Source: Azadirachta indica (Eukaryota; Streptophyta; Magnoliopsida; Sapindales; Meliaceae). From it: DNA of 64,000 nt. Under the pieces are notes generated by a model. That model saw nothing but the letters and a program-made list of their open reading frames with translations, had not been told where the DNA came from and did no database searches. A program made the position numbers and the translations under genes. Positions within the stretch are counted from its first letter, which is position 1. Each line of letters begins with the position of its first letter. Positions 61,078 through 64,000 of the stretch are shown in pieces. The stretch spans positions 1,988,741-2,052,740 of the forward strand of contig CM040441.1 in the NCBI GenBank assembly GCA_022749755.1. The letters are read 5' to 3'.

Positions 61078-61970
61078 ATGTCACACAATCAAGAAGAAAA
61101 CTCAACCTCAGAGGTAAAACAACCAACCATTCCGAAGCTACAATTACAAGCATTCTTAGGGGAGATGAGATGGATGATGAGGGCTGAGTTAGAAAGAATT
61201 CATAAGAGGATGGATAGGTTAGAAGAAAAGGCATCAAGAGGGCAACCTCAAAGCTTTTCCATTAGACAGCCACCTAGTCAAGTGTAACTAAGGGTATAAT
61301 GGGATGTCAATAAAGATAATGAGGAATTGAATGAACCACCGATAAATCAGGGTAGGATTTTGCGTGGTTATGCTAGTAGAGAAGCTAGGATGAGTAAACC
61401 TAAGATGGATGATGATTTAAGAAGTATTAAGGTGAAAATTCCACCCTTTCAAGGTGGAAATGATCTGAAGTTTATTTAGAGTGGGAGAAGAGAATATAGA
61501 TGGTTTTCAATTATTTTGTTGAATTTACTGATTATTTTGTTGTTTGACGGGATTAATTATTAAAGGATAAGAGGAGAAATTAAGAATATCCCATCAAAAC
61601 GTGGGACGAGATAAATGCATTAATGAGAAGACGTTTCATTCTGAGCTACTATTATTGAGAGTTGTTTAATAAATTATAATATCTGACTTAAGGATTCAAA
61701 AGCGTAGATGAATACTATAAAGAGATGGAGATAGCTATTGTCTGAGCAAATGTAGAGGAGGATAAAGAAACTACCATGGCTAAGTTTTTACATGGTTTAA
61801 ATTATAAGATCGCGGACATAGTGGAGATGTAGTATTATGTAGAGTTGATAGATATGGTACACCAAGCCATCAAAGTTGAGCAATAATTAAAGAGAAGAAA
61901 CATGGCTAAGAGGGGAACAAGCATGGCTACTACAAACTCATAAAAATTAACCTTAAATAGAAGGAATTTT
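61078..61970 (+). pseudogene. Gypsy gag remnant
   Basis: The first frame (61,078-61,287) starts MSHNQEENSTSEVKQ, with a heptad-like segment (MMRAELERIHKRMDRLEEK) likely to form a coiled coil, and ends in TAA after PPSQV. Decayed capsid sequence follows in several frames: KIPPFQGGNDLKF at about 61,435, RRRFI-like at about 61,628, YYKEMEIA at about 61,712, AKFLHGLNYKIADIVE-like at about 61,780. The ATG at 61,080 lies 10 bases after a candidate splice acceptor (61,068). Confidence 0.75.
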
Positions 61971-62064
61971 CATTAATAAAGTTTAAATACGAACCTTCTA
62001 AGGATGGCAAACAAGTTCCAACACAAAAATAAGGTAACACTAAATTCACCGACTTTAGAATTCG

Positions 62065-62640
62065 TGACATTAAGTGTTTTAAATGTCAAGGCAGGGGTTA
62101 TATAGCTAGTCAATGCCTAAATAAAAGGGTAATGGTGATTAATGCTCAAGAGGAGATTAAGTCAAAAGAAGAACAGGAAGACGAAGTAGAAGACATGCCA
62201 CTTTTTGAAGACACCTTCGAAGGGCAATATGCTATGGAAGAGGAATAATTAGTAGCAAGACGAGCTCTCAACACACAGGTTAAGGAAGAAGAAAATAATC
62301 AATGGGACAACTTGTTTCATACTTAGTGTTTTGTCAACAAAAAAGTTTGTAGCATAATGATTGATGGTGGAAGTTGCACTAACATGGCTAACACCGAATT
62401 AATGGAGAAATTGTCGTTATCTACCATGAAATATCACGACCGTATCAACTTCATTGGCTAAACAATTGTGGAGAAATCAAGGTAACAAAATAAGTATTGG
62501 TGGCGTTTTCCATTGGCAAGTATAAGGATAAAGTGCTTTGCGATGTGATACCTATGCATGCATGTCATATCCTATTAGGTAGATCATGACAGTACGATCG
62601 ATGGGTCACACATGACGGTTCACCAATTAATACTCTTTTA
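62065..62640 (+). pseudogene. Gypsy zinc knuckle and protease remnant
   Basis: The nucleocapsid motif reads CFKCQGRGYIASQC (62,075-62,116), a CCHC knuckle whose His is Tyr, so metal binding would fail. An acidic stretch follows, then the aspartic protease start MIDGGSCTNMA (about 62,357), and the CHILLGR-like flap end at 62,565-62,585. Stops are frequent. Confidence 0.75.
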
Positions 62641-62699
62641 CCATAAAAAAGCAATGTATATTGCTTGTACCATTGATTCAAAAATAAGTTCGCGAAGAT

Positions 62700-62870
62700 C
62701 AATTAAAGATACAAAAAGCAAGTGAAAAAAAAAAGAGATAAAAAGAAAGGCAAAAAAGTGAAAGAGAGTGAAAGAGAGTGAAAGGAAAAATGAGAGAGTT
62801 ACAACATTGGTGTGTGAAAGAGAGAAAAAATATAATTTCATTACAAAAAAAAGTGAGATCAAGAAAGCTT
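62700..62870 (+). repeat. Purine-rich simple sequence inside Gypsy
   Basis: GAAAGAGAGT units and AAAAAGAAAG runs occupy the linker between protease and reverse transcriptase. They give a Lys/Glu-rich frame and are probably slippage-expanded. Confidence 0.5.
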
Positions 62871-63110
62871 TACTTTCACAACAGCCCCTTCCAGTATTTA
62901 TGTACAAGGAGACCTTTTTGTGTACTAACTTTCTTGTCAAATCTTTGACGAACAATGTTATGTTTTTTTTGGAAGAATTTGAGGATGTCTTTCCTAAGCA
63001 AGAGTCCCCTAGTTTACCTCCAATTCGAGGAATTGAACATCAAATTGATTTCATACGCAGTGCAAGAATTCCAAATTTACTAGCCTATAGAAGTAACCTT
63101 GAATACTGAA

Positions 63111-63990
63111 GACTTGATGACATCTTGATTTATAGCAAAAATTTGGATGATCATGTTGAATACTTAAGACTTGTTTTAGAGGTTTTAAGGAAATAAAAGT
63201 TATTTACTAATATTAAGAAATATTCCTTTTGTATGGATAAGCTTGTGTACCTTAGTTTTGTTGTAAGTGCTAAAGGGATTGAGGTTAACGAGGAAAACGT
63301 GAAGGCGATTCAAGATTGGCCAACGCCTACTTTGATGAATCAAGTAAAAAGCTTTCATGGTTTGGCTAATTTTTATCGGCACTTTGTTTGAGATTTTAGT
63401 AATTTAGCTGCACCTCTAACGAAAGTCATCAAAAAGAATGTTCCATTTAAATAGGGAAAAGAGAAAGAAAAGGAATTCAAACTCATAAAAAAAAAAAATT
63501 AACTATTGTACCTTTACTTGTTTTACCTAACTTTGCTAAAAGATTTGAAATTGATTGTGATGCTTCAAGTACAGGAATCGGAGGCGTATTGATGCAAGAA
63601 CAAAGACCAATTGCATACTTTAGTGAGAAACTAAGTGGAGCAACTTTAAACTATTCCATTAATGATAAAGAAATGTATGCATTGGTTGGAACTCTAGAAA
63701 CTTGGCAATATTACTTTTGGCCAAAAGAGTTTGTAATTCATACAGATCATGAATCTTTGAAGTATTTAAAAGGGTAGCACAAATTAAGCAAACGTTATGC
63801 CAAATGGGCATAGTTTATTGAGACATTCCTCTATGTTATGAAATATAAACAAGATAAGGAAAATATAGTTGCTAATGCACTATCACGCAGCTATGCTTTA
63901 CTTGTAATCCTTGATGCTAAATTGCTTGAATTTGAGTATATTAAGGAGTTGTATGCAACAAATTTTAATTGTTGTGATTTGTTTAAGAAC
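63111..63990 (+). pseudogene. Gypsy reverse transcriptase C-part and RNase H
   Basis: LDDILIYSKN, YLSFVVSAKGIEV (connection), GLANFYRHFV, then RNase H with [46 protein letters not shown] and, past a TAG at 63,775, KYKQDKENIVANALSR. The first RNase H Asp and the HTD are present. Frameshifts at about 63,490 and stops at 63,194 and 63,452 prevent translation. Confidence 0.85.
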
Positions 63991-64000
63991 TGCACTAAGG

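Larger units (their letters stand above)
60565..64000 (+). mobile_element. Gypsy (Ty3-type) LTR retrotransposon, degenerate, runs off the window
   Basis: Order: LTR end, primer site, gag, zinc knuckle, protease, reverse transcriptase, RNase H. RT before integrase is the Gypsy order, although integrase lies beyond 64,000. Frames are broken by many stops. The linker FEDVFPKQESPSLPPIRGIE (62,973-63,035) jumps at about 63,105 into LDDILIYSKNLDDHVEYLRL, so several hundred bases of RT, including the fingers, are deleted. The DD of the active site is retained. Confidence 0.9.

Noticed and set aside
1..64000. CRISPR array, bacterial operons, phage or defence system
   Set aside because: Repeats here have no regular spacer structure, genes have introns and GT-AG sites, and the transposons are plant types; nothing prokaryotic is seen.

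Overview
This is an AT-rich plant nuclear window, dense in transposable elements and receptor-gene remnants. The protein families (coiled-coil NBS-LRR repeats, wall-associated kinase, subfamily XII LRR receptor kinase, Copia and Gypsy LTR elements, plant LINE RNase H) and two chloroplast-DNA scraps point to a eudicot, probably a woody rosid. The species cannot be fixed from the sequence. I found no clearly intact host protein-coding gene. Every recognisable host gene is truncated or carries stops or frameshifts, so the window reads as a decaying immune-receptor neighbourhood.

Layout. (1) Positions 1-16,858 (copy A) and 25,435-42,295 (copy B) are two copies of one segment of about 17 kb in direct orientation. 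Each holds a tRNA-derived SINE-like element, a LINE RNase H relic, a 5'-truncated Copia element (minus strand) with a hAT-type MITE nested in it, and the LRR part of a CC-NBS-LRR gene abutting the broken Copia integrase. All these insertions are shared, so they predate the duplication. (2) The 8.6 kb between the copies holds a ~51-bp tandem repeat, a second, degenerate Copia element (minus), and a wall-associated-kinase-like C-lobe with no N-lobe. (3) Copy B ends at a 100-N assembly gap (42,296-42,395). (4) Beyond the gap is a large inverted repeat: 42,396-46,291 mirrors 51,055-54,775 around a 4.8 kb spacer. Each arm carries the 3' part of an LRR receptor kinase, a TIR DNA element, a palindromic foldback element and an older kinase relic. 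(5) The right arm runs into a near-full-length LRR-XII receptor kinase pseudogene (57,648-53,973, minus) with four exons and six visible lesions. A further relic lies upstream. (6) From about 59.6 kb there are ACGT-centred palindromic tandem repeats, a chloroplast insertion joining ycf2 and psaB pieces, and a degenerate Gypsy element that runs off the right edge.

The genes do not form an operon or pathway. What links them is history: three cell-surface or intracellular immune-receptor families, broken by mobile elements and copied by direct and inverted segmental duplication. The most useful observations are the two duplications and the gap that joins them, the exact inactivating lesions, two extra LRR-phase introns in the receptor kinase, the chloroplast mosaic next to an LTR promoter, and several undescribed-looking repeats.
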